Shown one piece after another: positions 1-7,910 of a stretch of 64,000 nucleotides of DNA. Each line of letters begins with the position of its first letter. Position 1 is the stretch's first letter. The notes under the pieces were generated by a model. That model had not been told where the DNA came from and made no database searches. It saw only the letters and a list, made by a program, of their open reading frames with translations. The position numbers and the translations under genes were made by a program. Source of the stretch: Mucilaginibacter endophyticus (GTDB lineage: Bacteria > Bacteroidota > Bacteroidia > Sphingobacteriales > Sphingobacteriaceae); contig NZ_QPCG01000003.1 in the NCBI RefSeq assembly GCF_003351025.1, forward strand, positions 636,355 to 700,354, in the 5' to 3' direction.

Positions 1-1
1 C

Positions 2-82
2 TTACTCGCTATGCCGCTCCTGTTCCTGGTTATCAGTCGTAAAAAACAAAACAGACCTGTTGTTATTGTTAGTGATCACTAA
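2..82 (+). CDS. C-terminal end of a membrane transporter (partial)
   Basis: The frame open from the window edge encodes 26 residues and stops at TAA 80-82. It reads as a hydrophobic segment (LLAMPLLFLVI) followed by a basic tail (SRKKQNR), which is how the last membrane helix and cytoplasmic tail of an MFS or similar exporter end. The next gene is a TetR regulator 30 bases downstream, a common pairing with drug exporters. The transporter identity is an inference from this short tail and the context only. Confidence 0.4.
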   Translation, partial: LLAMPLLFLVISRKKQNRPVVIVSDH

Positions 83-89
83 AAACTAA

Positions 90-108
90 ATACCAGTTGG
101 TATATTTG
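90..108 (+). promoter_or_regulatory. TetR operator overlapping a -7 box
   Basis: ATACCA and TGGTAT form a palindrome with a two-base centre at 90-103. A Bacteroidota-type -7 element TATATTTG lies at 101-108 and shares its first bases with the right arm. The ATG of the tetR gene is at 113, so the transcript would have almost no leader. Binding here would block the promoter, which fits autorepression (inference). Confidence 0.55.
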
Positions 109-112
109 TATT

Positions 113-715
113 ATGGAAAACGAATTGTCAAAAGCCGAGCGTACGCGTCAGTTCATTATTGAGCGTACTTCACCTGTATTTAATAAAAAAGGTTACGCAG
201 GCACTTCTCTTTCTGACCTTACCGAAGCTACCGGCCTTACCAAAGGCAGCATTTACGGCAACTTTAAAAACAAGGAAGAAGTAGCTGCCGAAGTATTTGA
301 ATATAACTCGGGCAAGGTGCGTAAACAGATCCAGGAGCGCATTCAACGGGCTACCAGCTATCATGATAAGCTATTGGTTTACGCCCAGGTATATCACAGC
401 TTTACCCGGGGTGATTTTATTCCCGGCGGCTGCCCTATCCTGAACACCGCTGTTGATGCCGATGACACTAATCCGCTGTTAAAAGATAAAGCCGCCAAAG
501 CGGTAATCCGCTGGAAAACCGGGATCGAAAACCTTATTAAGGGAGGTATTGAAGCCGGCGAACTCAAGCCGGACATTAATATTACGGAGACAGCTTTAAG
601 CATGATTGCAATGATTGAGGGTGGAATTATGATCTCGAAAGTAACAGATTCACCTGCAAATCTTGATATAGTTTTGACATCTGTTCATAGTATGGTAGAC
701 AGCCTGAAGCTGTAA
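113..715 (+). CDS. TetR/AcrR family transcriptional repressor
   Basis: This 200-residue protein has the usual TetR length. Residues 11-57 form the N-terminal helix-turn-helix, with the recognition segment GLTKGSIYGNFKNK at about 43-56. The C-terminal ligand domain carries the GGCPILNTAVDADD segment typical of one AcrR-like subgroup whose members control exporters or detoxifying enzymes. The ATG at 113 is the first in frame and sits directly after a -7 box and a palindrome that is probably its own operator. The gene follows the end of a probable transporter gene, which may be its target. The ligand cannot be read from the sequence. Confidence 0.85.
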   Translation: MENELSKAERTRQFIIERTSPVFNKKGYAGTSLSDLTEATGLTKGSIYGNFKNKEEVAAEVFEYNSGKVRKQIQERIQRATSYHDKLLVYAQVYHSFTRGDFIPGGCPILNTAVDADDTNPLLKDKAAKAVIRWKTGIENLIKGGIEAGELKPDINITETALSMIAMIEGGIMISKVTDSPANLDIVLTSVHSMVDSLKL

Positions 716-737
716 TTTTATAGCTTCAGGTTGTGAC

Positions 738-768
738 TTGATTGTTACAATAATTGGACATAACTTTG
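738..768 (+). promoter_or_regulatory. Promoter of the receiver-domain gene
   Basis: TTG at 738-740 and TAACTTTG at 761-768 are separated by 20 bases, matching the Bacteroidota housekeeping promoter pattern. The start codon follows at 818, leaving a leader of roughly 45 bases. Confidence 0.5.
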
Positions 769-817
769 AAAACAAAAGAAACGTTCCCAGCGTTGTCTCC
801 TTTACCAATTATTATTT

Positions 818-1207
818 ATGTCAAAAAAAATATTGATCCTTGATGATAGCGAGGATATTTTGGAAGTGATGAAAGATGCTCTTGAAATGGAGCACTACGA
901 AGTTGAGGTATTGAATTATACTGATGACATATGCAAGGCGGCTCTATCAGCCAATGCCGATCTTGTAATTTTGGACTACATTTTATTCGGTATTAATGGT
1001 GGCGAACTTTGTCACATGCTCAAAACAACCCCGGCTACAGCGCACATCCCGGTGGTAATGGTATCTGCCTATCCGCGCGTACTCGAATCGTTAGGTAATT
1101 ACGGTTCAGACGCTTTTATTGCCAAGCCCTTTAACATCAGCGATATTATTGACACTGTAAATCACTGCTTTTTAGGAGCCGGTGATGACGTGGCACACGT
1201 AGCGTAA
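818..1207 (+). CDS. Single-domain response regulator (CheY-like receiver)
   Basis: The 129-residue protein is only a receiver domain. The acidic pair D9-D10, the phosphoryl acceptor D53 (VILDY), the switch serine S83 and the conserved lysine K103 (FIAKPF) are all present. There is no output domain, so it must signal through protein contact or serve as a phosphorelay intermediate. No histidine kinase is adjacent. It has its own promoter and is followed by a strong hairpin terminator, so it is probably a single-gene unit. Confidence 0.85.
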   Translation: MSKKILILDDSEDILEVMKDALEMEHYEVEVLNYTDDICKAALSANADLVILDYILFGINGGELCHMLKTTPATAHIPVVMVSAYPRVLESLGNYGSDAFIAKPFNISDIIDTVNHCFLGAGDDVAHVA

Positions 1208-1228
1208 GATTTTATGCTTGAGGATTAT

Positions 1229-1262
1229 AAACGTACGAAGTTTTAAAAACTTCGTACGTTTT
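1229..1262 (+). terminator. Hairpin terminator after the receiver gene
   Basis: An almost perfect inverted repeat, arms AACGTACGAAGTTTT and AAAACTTCGTACGTT, is followed by a T-rich run. It lies 22 bases after the stop codon. Confidence 0.75.
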
Positions 1263-1571
1263 CATTTTATTAACATCTCTAACTCGCCATTGCTGTAAGG
1301 GTTGTAAATTACTGACTATCAAATATATTTTTTTTGATGTCTATTATCAATTTGGGCGTTGCCTGCGGCCCGGGCTTTCCGTTACAAGTCCTCGCTTTTC
1401 CGCCCCACACTCCAACACTCGCTCCGGGCTTTACACTGCAATCCCTAACGCGGGCCTACGCACCATAACTGCAAACCCAAAACGATATATTTTTACTTAG
1501 CCTCATTCCGTTTTTTCAGGACTGCCCTGATGGTTACTCGCAATGACCATGGTTTTAGAAACAAATCTATT
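1263..1571. repeat. Gap with GC-rich dispersed-element-like sequence
   Basis: No gene is supported here. From about 1350 to 1490 the sequence turns markedly GC-rich (GGGCGTTGCCTGCGGCCCGG near the left end, CCCTAACGCGGGCC near the right end). Its ends are loosely inverted and it looks like a dispersed Bacteroidota intergenic element rather than coding DNA. The flanks are AT-rich. The family assignment is from memory of similar sequences and is uncertain. Confidence 0.4.
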
Positions 1572-2033
1572 TTATTTAAACAATTCAAAACTATATTGCG
1601 CTACACTCCAAAATTCATCAAGCGCGATGATCCGGGGTTTAAAAAAGGAGATGAGCGCGGGCCAGTCTTCCTGTTTAAAAACACTTACATCTGGTAATCT
1701 TTTAATGATCCGGCTTACGGTTTTGTTATACTCGTCGATAGTATGCAATTGCCAGTCCCATTCTTCATCAAGCTGAGCGTTGAGTACATTCTTTAATTCC
1801 ATAAATTGATCAAACATCAATTGCTGAATGTCGGCATCTGGGTGGTTCATTTCAATAGCTATAAAAGCCGATTTTTTATCAGCTTCCATTTTAAAGTACA
1901 GGTGCTTGATACCTGTTTTATAGTTCACCCAGTTAGTGCGCAGACCATCTGCCGAAAGCTGGGGTTTGAGATACTGCCCGAACGCTGTCCAAAACGCCTG
2001 TTTTAATTGAGTTGCCTTTTCTTTTGAATACAA
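1572..2033 (-). CDS. DUF4268 family protein
   Basis: The 153-residue soluble protein reads as a DUF4268 member: FWTAFGQYLKP near the N-terminus, the NW.NYKTGIKHLYFKM block, and the WDWQLHTIDEYNKTVSRI block in the second half. In larger proteins this domain is found at the C-terminus of predicted nucleases. Alone, as here, its function is unknown. It has no signal peptide or membrane segment. It is transcribed alone toward the GC-rich element. Confidence 0.7.
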   Translation of the reverse strand: MYSKEKATQLKQAFWTAFGQYLKPQLSADGLRTNWVNYKTGIKHLYFKMEADKKSAFIAIEMNHPDADIQQLMFDQFMELKNVLNAQLDEEWDWQLHTIDEYNKTVSRIIKRLPDVSVFKQEDWPALISFFKPRIIALDEFWSVAQYSFELFK

Positions 2034-2617
2034 ATTTATGGGAATTGATAAGGGGCAAAAGTAAGGGTTTTAAAATTAAACGATGTAAAGTCTTATCCGG
2101 AGTGGAGGAAAATTGAGATCTTTGAAGGTAAAATGACATCAGCTCTAATTGTCATCCTGAGTGTGCAAAATCGGGATGTGTGAAAGTGAAATGACATCTC
2201 CATCATGTCATTGCTGCGAGGTACGAAGCAATCGCACAGAGGCAGGTAACGGCTATCGTTATAATGAACTTACATTGTCGCGCTCTTGGCCGCGCGAGGG
2301 CCAGGTACTTTTGTCGCCACAAAAGTACCCAAAAAGGCTTGCAGCAGAAAGGCTTCTTTGCCCGCAGCCAGTCGCTCAATTCCACCATCACGGCCTTCCC
2401 TGCAAAACGAACAGAACCACGGGCTGCAATTATTTTGCCCCTGTGCGCACTCCCACAGGCTTCTGCAAAAACTTGCTATGCCCCTGCAGCCGCATATTCC
2501 CAGCATCGTTCTGCCCGTTTTCACCCGAAGCTGATCTGCTGCGAAAAGCACTATTTTTTAATTATGTCATCGGTAGAAAGATAAACCATATCTTTAGCCC
2601 TACCACATTTATATTTT
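2034..2617. repeat. Gap with GC-rich repeat elements
   Basis: No gene is supported in this 584-base gap. Bases 2206-2235 match one arm of a dispersed palindrome seen intact at 19838 (ATTG..GCGAGG.ACGAAGCAATCGC). Bases 2285-2335 hold the palindrome ACTTTTGTCGCCACAAAAGT, a motif I recognise from many Bacteroidota intergenic regions. Up to about 2550 the sequence is much more GC-rich than the neighbouring genes. Overlapping open frames here in four phases are composition artefacts. Confidence 0.55.
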
Positions 2618-2905
2618 ATGGCAAGCTATCAGGTAAACTGCATCGATAAACCCAAAGCATCAAGTACAGTTGAACAGATCACTCACATTGGTTATTATGA
2701 ATCGTTAGACAGGCCAAGGGTAGTAATTTCTGTCGCCGAGGCCATAGCCCGGATTGAAGACAATAATCAGGCCTTTTACGTAAGTACCGAACGGGGCAAA
2801 ACCTACCTCACCGTAGTAAAACCAGAAGACGGTGGCAAAAAACACCTCAAATCATTAACCGACAAGGCGGGTATTGATAACCTGCTGACCTTGGAAGAGG
2901 TTTAA
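2618..2905 (+). CDS. DUF3892 domain protein
   Basis: This 95-residue protein is a small single-domain DUF3892 member, recognisable from ITHIGYY near the start, the A..RIE segment, and FYVSTERGKTYLTVV followed by a conserved H.LK.LTD block. The family is common as a stand-alone protein in Bacteroidota and in phage-related settings, with no known activity. No membrane segments are seen. It stands alone between a repeat-rich gap and an SDR gene. Confidence 0.75.
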   Translation: MASYQVNCIDKPKASSTVEQITHIGYYESLDRPRVVISVAEAIARIEDNNQAFYVSTERGKTYLTVVKPEDGGKKHLKSLTDKAGIDNLLTLEEV

Positions 2906-3082
2906 GCATTCCTCCAAAACTAAACCTTTCGCCTTTAACCTTTTCCCTTTCGCCTCAAAAATTGAGCTCCACACCAAAGCAAATTTGAGCCACACACCAA
3001 ACCTGCCCCCTTGTTTTAACCCGACCTTTGATTTGCTGTAAGGCTGATGCCATACAGTCAACAAAATATCAAAATTGAAACA

Positions 3083-3901
3083 ATGAAAAAGAAAGTAATA
3101 TTGGTAACCGGCGCCTCGGCCGGTATGGGGAAAGCATTTGCCGAAGAGTTATTGAAAGATGGGCATACTGTATATGGTGCCGCCCGCCGGATCGAAAAAA
3201 TGGACGACATCAGCAAACTTGGCGTAAAGATACTGGCCATGGATGTAACCAACGAAGCCGAGATGATAGAAGGCATTGAAACCACTATAAAAACCGAAGG
3301 CCGGATAGATGTACTCATTAACAATGCCGGCTTCGGCTCGTACGGAGCTATTGAAGATGTGCCTTTAAGCGATGCACGTTACCAGCTTGAGGTAAACGTT
3401 TTAGGGGCAGCTCGGTTAATCCAGTTGGTGTTGCCCTACATGCGTGATCAGCGTTCGGGCACAATCATCAATATTTCAAGCATTGGCGGCAAATTTGCCG
3501 CGCCGCTGGGCGGCTGGTACCACTCAAGTAAGTTCGCGCTTGAGGCAATGAGCGATAGTTTACGTAATGAGGTTAAGCAATTCGGCATTAACGTAGTGGT
3601 TATTGAACCGGGCGGCATTAAATCTGAATGGAGTGGCATAGCGGCAGATAACCTGCTTAAGGTTTCTGGCAGGGGAGCATACGCTTCTATAGCAAATAAG
3701 TTCGCAAACATGTTAACCCAAACCGTTGAGGCCAAAATTCCCGGCCCAATGGTAATAGTGAACCTGGTACGCAAAGCCATCGCCAGTAAAAAACCCAAAA
3801 CCCGCTATCACGGCGGCTATATGGCTTCACTGCTGCTTTTTTTGCGAAAGCTGTTATCTGACCGTGCTTTCGACGGGCTCATAAGCAGCCAGATAAAATA
3901 A
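3083..3901 (+). CDS. Short-chain dehydrogenase/reductase (SDR)
   Basis: The 272-residue protein is a classical SDR. The cofactor loop TGASAGMG is at residues 9-16, NNAG at 80-83, the catalytic serine at S132/S133, and the YxxxK pair at Y146 and K150. R35 and R36 after the second strand suggest NADP(H) preference. An upstream ATG at 3047 would add 12 residues before the Rossmann fold, so the ATG at 3083 is preferred. The AraC regulator gene begins 29 bases downstream on the same strand and probably shares its transcript. The substrate is unknown. Confidence 0.85.
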   Translation: MKKKVILVTGASAGMGKAFAEELLKDGHTVYGAARRIEKMDDISKLGVKILAMDVTNEAEMIEGIETTIKTEGRIDVLINNAGFGSYGAIEDVPLSDARYQLEVNVLGAARLIQLVLPYMRDQRSGTIINISSIGGKFAAPLGGWYHSSKFALEAMSDSLRNEVKQFGINVVVIEPGGIKSEWSGIAADNLLKVSGRGAYASIANKFANMLTQTVEAKIPGPMVIVNLVRKAIASKKPKTRYHGGYMASLLLFLRKLLSDRAFDGLISSQIK

Positions 3902-3930
3902 GTTTGATTTATATTAGCGTTAAGCAAAAC

Positions 3931-4734
3931 ATGGAAGATAAAAGCCATATCCAGTTCAATAACCTGCTTTACTCCTGTACCGAACAAAAGGAACGCGGCA
4001 ACGAGCAGTTTGTACGCGAACACGCGTTTGGGTACATTATATCGGGCGAGGTACATTCACTTAGCAATAATGAAAAACAGATTTTTAAACAGGGAATGAT
4101 TGGCTTGGTACGCCGCAATCAACTGGTAAAATCAGTAAAAGTTCCTGCACCGGGCGGCGATTTTAAATCGATCAATATATTTCTGGAGCAGGGCTTTTTA
4201 CGTCGTTATGCAGCCGAAAACAAGCTCCCGCCAGTTGACCATTATACCGGTGAGCCATTGATTGAACTGACTAATGATCCTTTTATAAAAGGCTACTTTG
4301 ATTCGCTGCTGCCCTACTTCACCTATGGGGCGCAGCTTAACGCGCAACTGGCCGAGCTCAAAACCCGTGAGGCAATTGAGCTATTGTTAAGGGCAAATCC
4401 CGAACTAAAAAACTTTCTGTTCGATTTCAGTGAGCCACACAAAATAGACCTGGAAGCCTACATGAACCGGCATTACATGTACAATGTACCTACTGCCCAG
4501 TTTGCCCGCCTCACAGGCCGCAGCCTTGCCGGTTTTAAGCGTGATTTTGAAAAGATCTTTAAAATCCCGCCAGGCCAGTGGCTGCAGCAAAAGCGCCTGA
4601 ACGAAGCTTATTTTCTTATCCGTGAAAAAGGGCGCAAACCATCAGATGTTTATCTGGATGTCGGTTTTGAAAATTTATCGCACTTTTCGTACTCTTTCAA
4701 GAAAACATTCGGGGTAGCGCCATCAACTATTTGA
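3931..4734 (+). CDS. AraC family transcriptional regulator
   Basis: The 267-residue protein has an N-terminal sensor-like half and a C-terminal AraC double helix-turn-helix at about residues 165-265, ending in the family signature GFENLSHFSYSFKKTFGVAPS. A TTG start at 3904 is possible, but the ATG at 3931 gives a normal N-terminus. The gene directly follows an SDR gene on the same strand, which is the likeliest target. This AraC-plus-SDR arrangement is common in Bacteroidota. The effector is unknown. Confidence 0.85.
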   Translation: MEDKSHIQFNNLLYSCTEQKERGNEQFVREHAFGYIISGEVHSLSNNEKQIFKQGMIGLVRRNQLVKSVKVPAPGGDFKSINIFLEQGFLRRYAAENKLPPVDHYTGEPLIELTNDPFIKGYFDSLLPYFTYGAQLNAQLAELKTREAIELLLRANPELKNFLFDFSEPHKIDLEAYMNRHYMYNVPTAQFARLTGRSLAGFKRDFEKIFKIPPGQWLQQKRLNEAYFLIREKGRKPSDVYLDVGFENLSHFSYSFKKTFGVAPSTI

Positions 4735-4740
4735 TGGTGC
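4717..4740. terminator. Hairpin between convergent genes
   Basis: GCGCCATCAA and TTGATGGTGC form a stem that overlaps the AraC stop codon. It separates this gene from the convergent SnoaL-like gene ending at 4741. The T-rich sequence that follows is short, so function as a terminator is moderately likely. Confidence 0.5.
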
Positions 4741-5097
4741 TTATTCCTTTTTATCAACAATATACGAGCTAAGCCTTTTTACTTTGCCATTTTCCAGCTC
4801 GTAAAAATCGGCATAGTACATAGCCATTTCTTCCCCGTTTTTGCCTTTACACTGAACAAGTCCGTCAACTGCGGCGATATTACCGTCAACTACGATATGA
4901 TCTTTAGTTGATGAAACCATTTTTACATCTTCCATTCCCCCGAAAAACTTATAAACCGAATCCTTTCCGTTCATAACCGTTACGGATGAGCCTCTCATTG
5001 TCCATTCTACATCATCTGCAAAAAAGCTTAAGATCTTCTCCACGTCGTTATTGTCAAAAGCGTCCAGAACCTGCAATACAATTTCTTTAGTTGTCAT
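4741..5097 (-). CDS. SnoaL-like / NTF2-fold small protein
   Basis: The 118-residue protein has the NTF2-like layout: an N-terminal helix (VLDAFDNNDVEKILSFFADDVEW), then strands ending in a C-terminal WSxY-like strand (KVKRLSSYIVD). Members include ketosteroid isomerase-like enzymes and limonene epoxide hydrolase relatives, but many are uncharacterised. The conserved WTM.G segment is at about residues 32-36. It is monocistronic and convergent with the AraC gene. No substrate can be inferred. Confidence 0.75.
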   Translation of the reverse strand: MTTKEIVLQVLDAFDNNDVEKILSFFADDVEWTMRGSSVTVMNGKDSVYKFFGGMEDVKMVSSTKDHIVVDGNIAAVDGLVQCKGKNGEEMAMYYADFYELENGKVKRLSSYIVDKKE

Positions 5098-5237
5098 GAT
5101 AGTTTGATTTTGTTTACGATAAAGTTAGGGAGGATACCTCCGGGATAAGAGGGGCAAAAACGACATTATCGGGGTGGTTTGTGACCATTTCCCAATTTAT
5201 TATTTAAATTGCTGCAATTAAACACCAGCCATATCAC

Positions 5238-5711
5238 ATGATCAGCAAACAAGCACAAAACCAAAGCCCGGCGGCCATTGTAAAAACCCTCCCTATAATA
5301 CACATGGCCCTTGTAGCAGGGCAGACATTATTTGCAGCAACCACATTTATCATTCCTAAAAACCCGGTTAAAAGCGCAGGCAATGATATGTTGATCTATA
5401 TAGCACCTATATTAGCTGTAACATGTTTTATAGCAGGCCATTTCCTGTTCCTGAAATTATTGGGCAATATCAAAAGCGATAGTACATTGAAGGATAAACT
5501 TATGGCGTATCAATCTGCAACTATTGTCAGGCTGGCCTTACTTGAAGGCCCCTCATTGTTTAGCATTGTGGGCTTTTTACTAACGGGTAACATGATTTTT
5601 TTGGGCATAACCGGAGCCATCATAGCCTACTTTATTTACCTGCGCCCAACAAGGCAAAAAATTGAGGACGACCTGAGTTTAGGGTATGAGGAAAAGGCAG
5701 AACTTGGATAA
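5238..5711 (+). CDS. Four-helix membrane protein, function unknown
   Basis: The 157-residue protein has four hydrophobic segments at about residues 18-38, 50-72, 92-112 and 115-137 (for example IYIAPILAVTCFIAGHFLFL). It lacks a cleavable signal peptide and has a charged C-terminal tail. I do not recognise the family with confidence; small proteins of this shape are frequent in Mucilaginibacter-type genomes. It is followed by a Crp/Fnr-type regulator gene on the same strand after 90 bases. Confidence 0.6.
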   Translation: MISKQAQNQSPAAIVKTLPIIHMALVAGQTLFAATTFIIPKNPVKSAGNDMLIYIAPILAVTCFIAGHFLFLKLLGNIKSDSTLKDKLMAYQSATIVRLALLEGPSLFSIVGFLLTGNMIFLGITGAIIAYFIYLRPTRQKIEDDLSLGYEEKAELG

Positions 5712-5800
5712 TTGATATCAATAGTTAAATTGAGTGCTAAGCAATTCGTGTAATTCGATCAAATTCAAGAAATTTGCGCCAACCAAATTGCGCCTGATCT

Positions 5801-6373
5801 ATGTATCCCGAACTCATCAACCATATTAAACGATACATCCAGTTATCCCCGGCTGATGAGGAAAATATTTGCCGGCATTTTGAACTGAAGAAATTTAAAA
5901 AGAAAGAGCTCATTCTGGAGCCGGGAAAACTTTGCGCGGGCAACTATTTTGTGATCAAAGGCCTGGTACGGCAATACTTTGTTAACAACAAGCTTAACGA
6001 ACAGATCATCCAGTTTGGTTTGGAAAGCTGGTGGATTGCAGATCAGGACAGCCTGCTTAACCATCAACCGGCTACCACCTATATCCAAACCATCGAGGCT
6101 TCAGAATTATTGCTGCTTAGCGAAAAGAACCGTGTAACCCTATTTCAGGCGGTGCCGCAAATGGAAGGTTATTTCCGTGTAATGATGCAAAAGGCCTTCA
6201 TCGCGTCGCAAAGGCGCATCGGTTATATTTTTAATCAGAACGATGAGGAACGCTACCGCCACTTTACCGGCTTGTTTCCTGGCTTTGTACAACGGGTACC
6301 TCAGTATATGCTGGCCTCCTATTTAGGCTTCACTCCCCAGTTTTTAAGCAGGCTCAGAGCCAAAAAAATCTGA
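5801..6373 (+). CDS. Crp/Fnr family transcriptional regulator
   Basis: The 190-residue protein has an N-terminal cyclic-nucleotide-binding-like barrel (about residues 25-115, with LILEPGKLCAGNYFVIKGLVRQYF) and a short C-terminal helix-turn-helix ending in YLGFTPQFLSRLRAKK. No iron-sulfur cysteines are arranged as in Fnr. The Bacteroidota members of this subgroup typically sit next to single detoxification genes. Here the next gene, 71 bases downstream, is an AhpD-like protein, the likely target. Confidence 0.85.
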   Translation: MYPELINHIKRYIQLSPADEENICRHFELKKFKKKELILEPGKLCAGNYFVIKGLVRQYFVNNKLNEQIIQFGLESWWIADQDSLLNHQPATTYIQTIEASELLLLSEKNRVTLFQAVPQMEGYFRVMMQKAFIASQRRIGYIFNQNDEERYRHFTGLFPGFVQRVPQYMLASYLGFTPQFLSRLRAKKI

Positions 6374-6392
6374 TTTTCTTAAACTCAGTTCA

Positions 6393-6424
6393 TTTTTTGA
6401 GGGCATGTTTATCCCCAACTTTGT
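6393..6424 (+). promoter_or_regulatory. Promoter of the AhpD-like gene
   Basis: TTTTTTG at 6393-6399 and CAACTTTG at 6417-6424 are spaced by 17 bases, one base away from the TAnnTTTG consensus. The start codon is at 6445. Confidence 0.45.
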
Positions 6425-6444
6425 ATTAACAAAAAACAGAAAAC

Positions 6445-6882
6445 ATGAACCGTATAAAAATCAACACCGCCGAACCAGCCGGATACAGGGCCATGATAGC
6501 CCTTGAAAAATACATCGAAAGCACTGAGTTAACTACCCGTCATAAAGACCTGATCAAGATCCGTGCTTCACAAATTAATGGTTGTGCCTTTTGTGTGGAT
6601 ATGCACACTACCGACGCCCGCAAAGCAGGTGAAACCGAACGCCGCATTTACAATATCAGCGTTTGGCATGAAGCTCCTTTCTTTGACGAACAGGAACGCG
6701 CTATCCTGGCTTTAACTGAAGAAGTAACGCTGATCGCCGGCCGCGTATCTGACGAAACTTATAAAAAAGCAGCCGAACTATTTGACGAAAAATATTTAGC
6801 GCAGGTAATTATGGCCATCATCACCATTAACGCCTGGAACCGCATCGGTGTAACTACCCAACTACAGCCACCGCTTAATTAA
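6445..6882 (+). CDS. Carboxymuconolactone decarboxylase / AhpD-like peroxidase
   Basis: The 145-residue protein carries the AhpD core with the redox motif CAFCVDMH, whose CxxC plus nearby histidine is the catalytic signature of alkylhydroperoxidase-type members. The helix RH.DLIKIRASQINGCAF precedes it, as expected. It is all-helical with no export signal, so it should act in the cytoplasm on peroxides or thiol partners. It follows a Crp/Fnr-type regulator and ends at a hairpin terminator. True decarboxylase activity is unlikely given the CxxC. Confidence 0.85.
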   Translation: MNRIKINTAEPAGYRAMIALEKYIESTELTTRHKDLIKIRASQINGCAFCVDMHTTDARKAGETERRIYNISVWHEAPFFDEQERAILALTEEVTLIAGRVSDETYKKAAELFDEKYLAQVIMAIITINAWNRIGVTTQLQPPLN

Positions 6883-6911
6883 TTCCTTTTAATTTTGTTG
6901 TTTTGATTTTG

Positions 6912-6938
6912 AGCCGCGCGGGTAATACCGGGCGGCTT
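6912..6938 (+). terminator. Terminator after the AhpD-like gene
   Basis: AGCCGC and GCGGCT arms with inner CGG/CCG pairs around GTAATA are followed by TTGTTATT. It lies 30 bases after the stop codon, and the YciI gene converges from the other side. Confidence 0.7.
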
Positions 6939-6953
6939 TGTTATTAGCCTAAA

Positions 6954-7244
6954 TTAAGACGGCATCCAGGCCATCATCAATGCAACCTCATAAGTCCCCA
7001 GCGCAGTGGCAGGATCATTAGCGATGATTTCCTGCACTTGTGTTTCATCATCAACAACCACAATGCCCAAACCGTAAACACCTTTCGGGTCGAAAACCGG
7101 CCCGAAGATAAGAACCAGTCCCTCCTTCATTTTTCCTTTCAGGTACTCAGAGTGCGCCTGCATAATAATCCGCTCATCCTCGGTCATATCATTAGGAAAC
7201 GTTGGGCGTTTACCGGTTAGCTTTATCACGTAATGCTTTTTCAT
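6954..7244 (-). CDS. YciI-like protein
   Basis: The 96-residue protein has the dimeric alpha/beta ferredoxin-like YciI layout. A first strand (KHYVIKLTGKRP) is followed by the conserved histidine in MQAHSEYLKGKMKEG, then GPV.DPKGVYGLGIVVVDD and a C-terminal hydrophobic strand. YciI proteins are small cytosolic enzymes or regulators of unclear substrate. The start codon faces a divergent gene beginning at 7332, so the two may share a regulatory region. Confidence 0.8.
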   Translation of the reverse strand: MKKHYVIKLTGKRPTFPNDMTEDERIIMQAHSEYLKGKMKEGLVLIFGPVFDPKGVYGLGIVVVDDETQVQEIIANDPATALGTYEVALMMAWMPS

Positions 7245-7331
7245 CCTAATAAATTTAGGCTATTTTTTTTAATGCTTCATAATAATAGCAAGGGCAATTG
7301 TTACTTTAGCGAAACCATAAATCTTTACACA

Positions 7332-7832
7332 ATGATCAAACCTTTATCACTTGGCTTAATTGCCTTCTTGCTGTTTATCAACCTGCGTACAAATGCCCAG
7401 CAAACGGTAGTACACACATTTGAAATTACCGAAATAAGCTATGGAATTTACACATCAAAAACAGTAGCCAAAGAACCCATGGCCGGATCGCCTACAGGTT
7501 ACCATAACGTAGCCGACACCTCAGTACTGGTAAAAAAAACGCAAAGGATCCCGGCTAAATTAGGCATCCAATTTGGCGCCGAATACAAGGTAGCGGCCGA
7601 TGGGAATAGCACTGTTCCTGTCGAGGTTGAATGGATACTTCCGGCAGTGTATGATCCGGCCAAAGGCACCACCAACACAAGCCTGAAATATCCCCTGGCT
7701 ATCCCGGCAAACATGGTGAATAACAGCAGTTACACGCTCGAAAAAAAATCTGAGCTTTTAAAAGGTAACTGGGTATTAAATATCTATCATGATAGCAAAA
7801 TAGTATACAGCAAAAAATTTGTGCTGTATTAA
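7332..7832 (+). CDS. Exported DUF3859-like protein
   Basis: The 166-residue protein starts with a signal peptide (LSLGLIAFLLFINLRTNAQ) cleaved near residue 22. The mature part contains EITEISYGIYTSKTV and a C-terminal strand pair ending NIYHDSKIVYSKKFVLY, which resembles DUF3859 proteins, a beta-rich periplasmic family without known function. A longer frame from 7233 would put 33 residues before the signal peptide, so the ATG at 7332 is chosen. The family assignment is tentative. Confidence 0.6.
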   Translation: MIKPLSLGLIAFLLFINLRTNAQQTVVHTFEITEISYGIYTSKTVAKEPMAGSPTGYHNVADTSVLVKKTQRIPAKLGIQFGAEYKVAADGNSTVPVEVEWILPAVYDPAKGTTNTSLKYPLAIPANMVNNSSYTLEKKSELLKGNWVLNIYHDSKIVYSKKFVLY

Positions 7833-7910
7833 AAACTTCCGGTAAGGGCAGCGCTTAGGAATAATTATTGATAGTTATATGAAACATCATTATAATCTAA
7901 AAATACTCCT

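Noticed and set aside
1543..1776. 77-codon plus-strand frame
   Set aside because: It is antisense to the DUF4268 gene and shows no protein-like pattern.
2161..2649. Overlapping open frames of 62-162 codons on both strands in the GC-rich gap
   Set aside because: They overlap in several phases, have no domain or signal features, and lie in dispersed repeat sequence. The real gene at 2618 overlaps the longest one.
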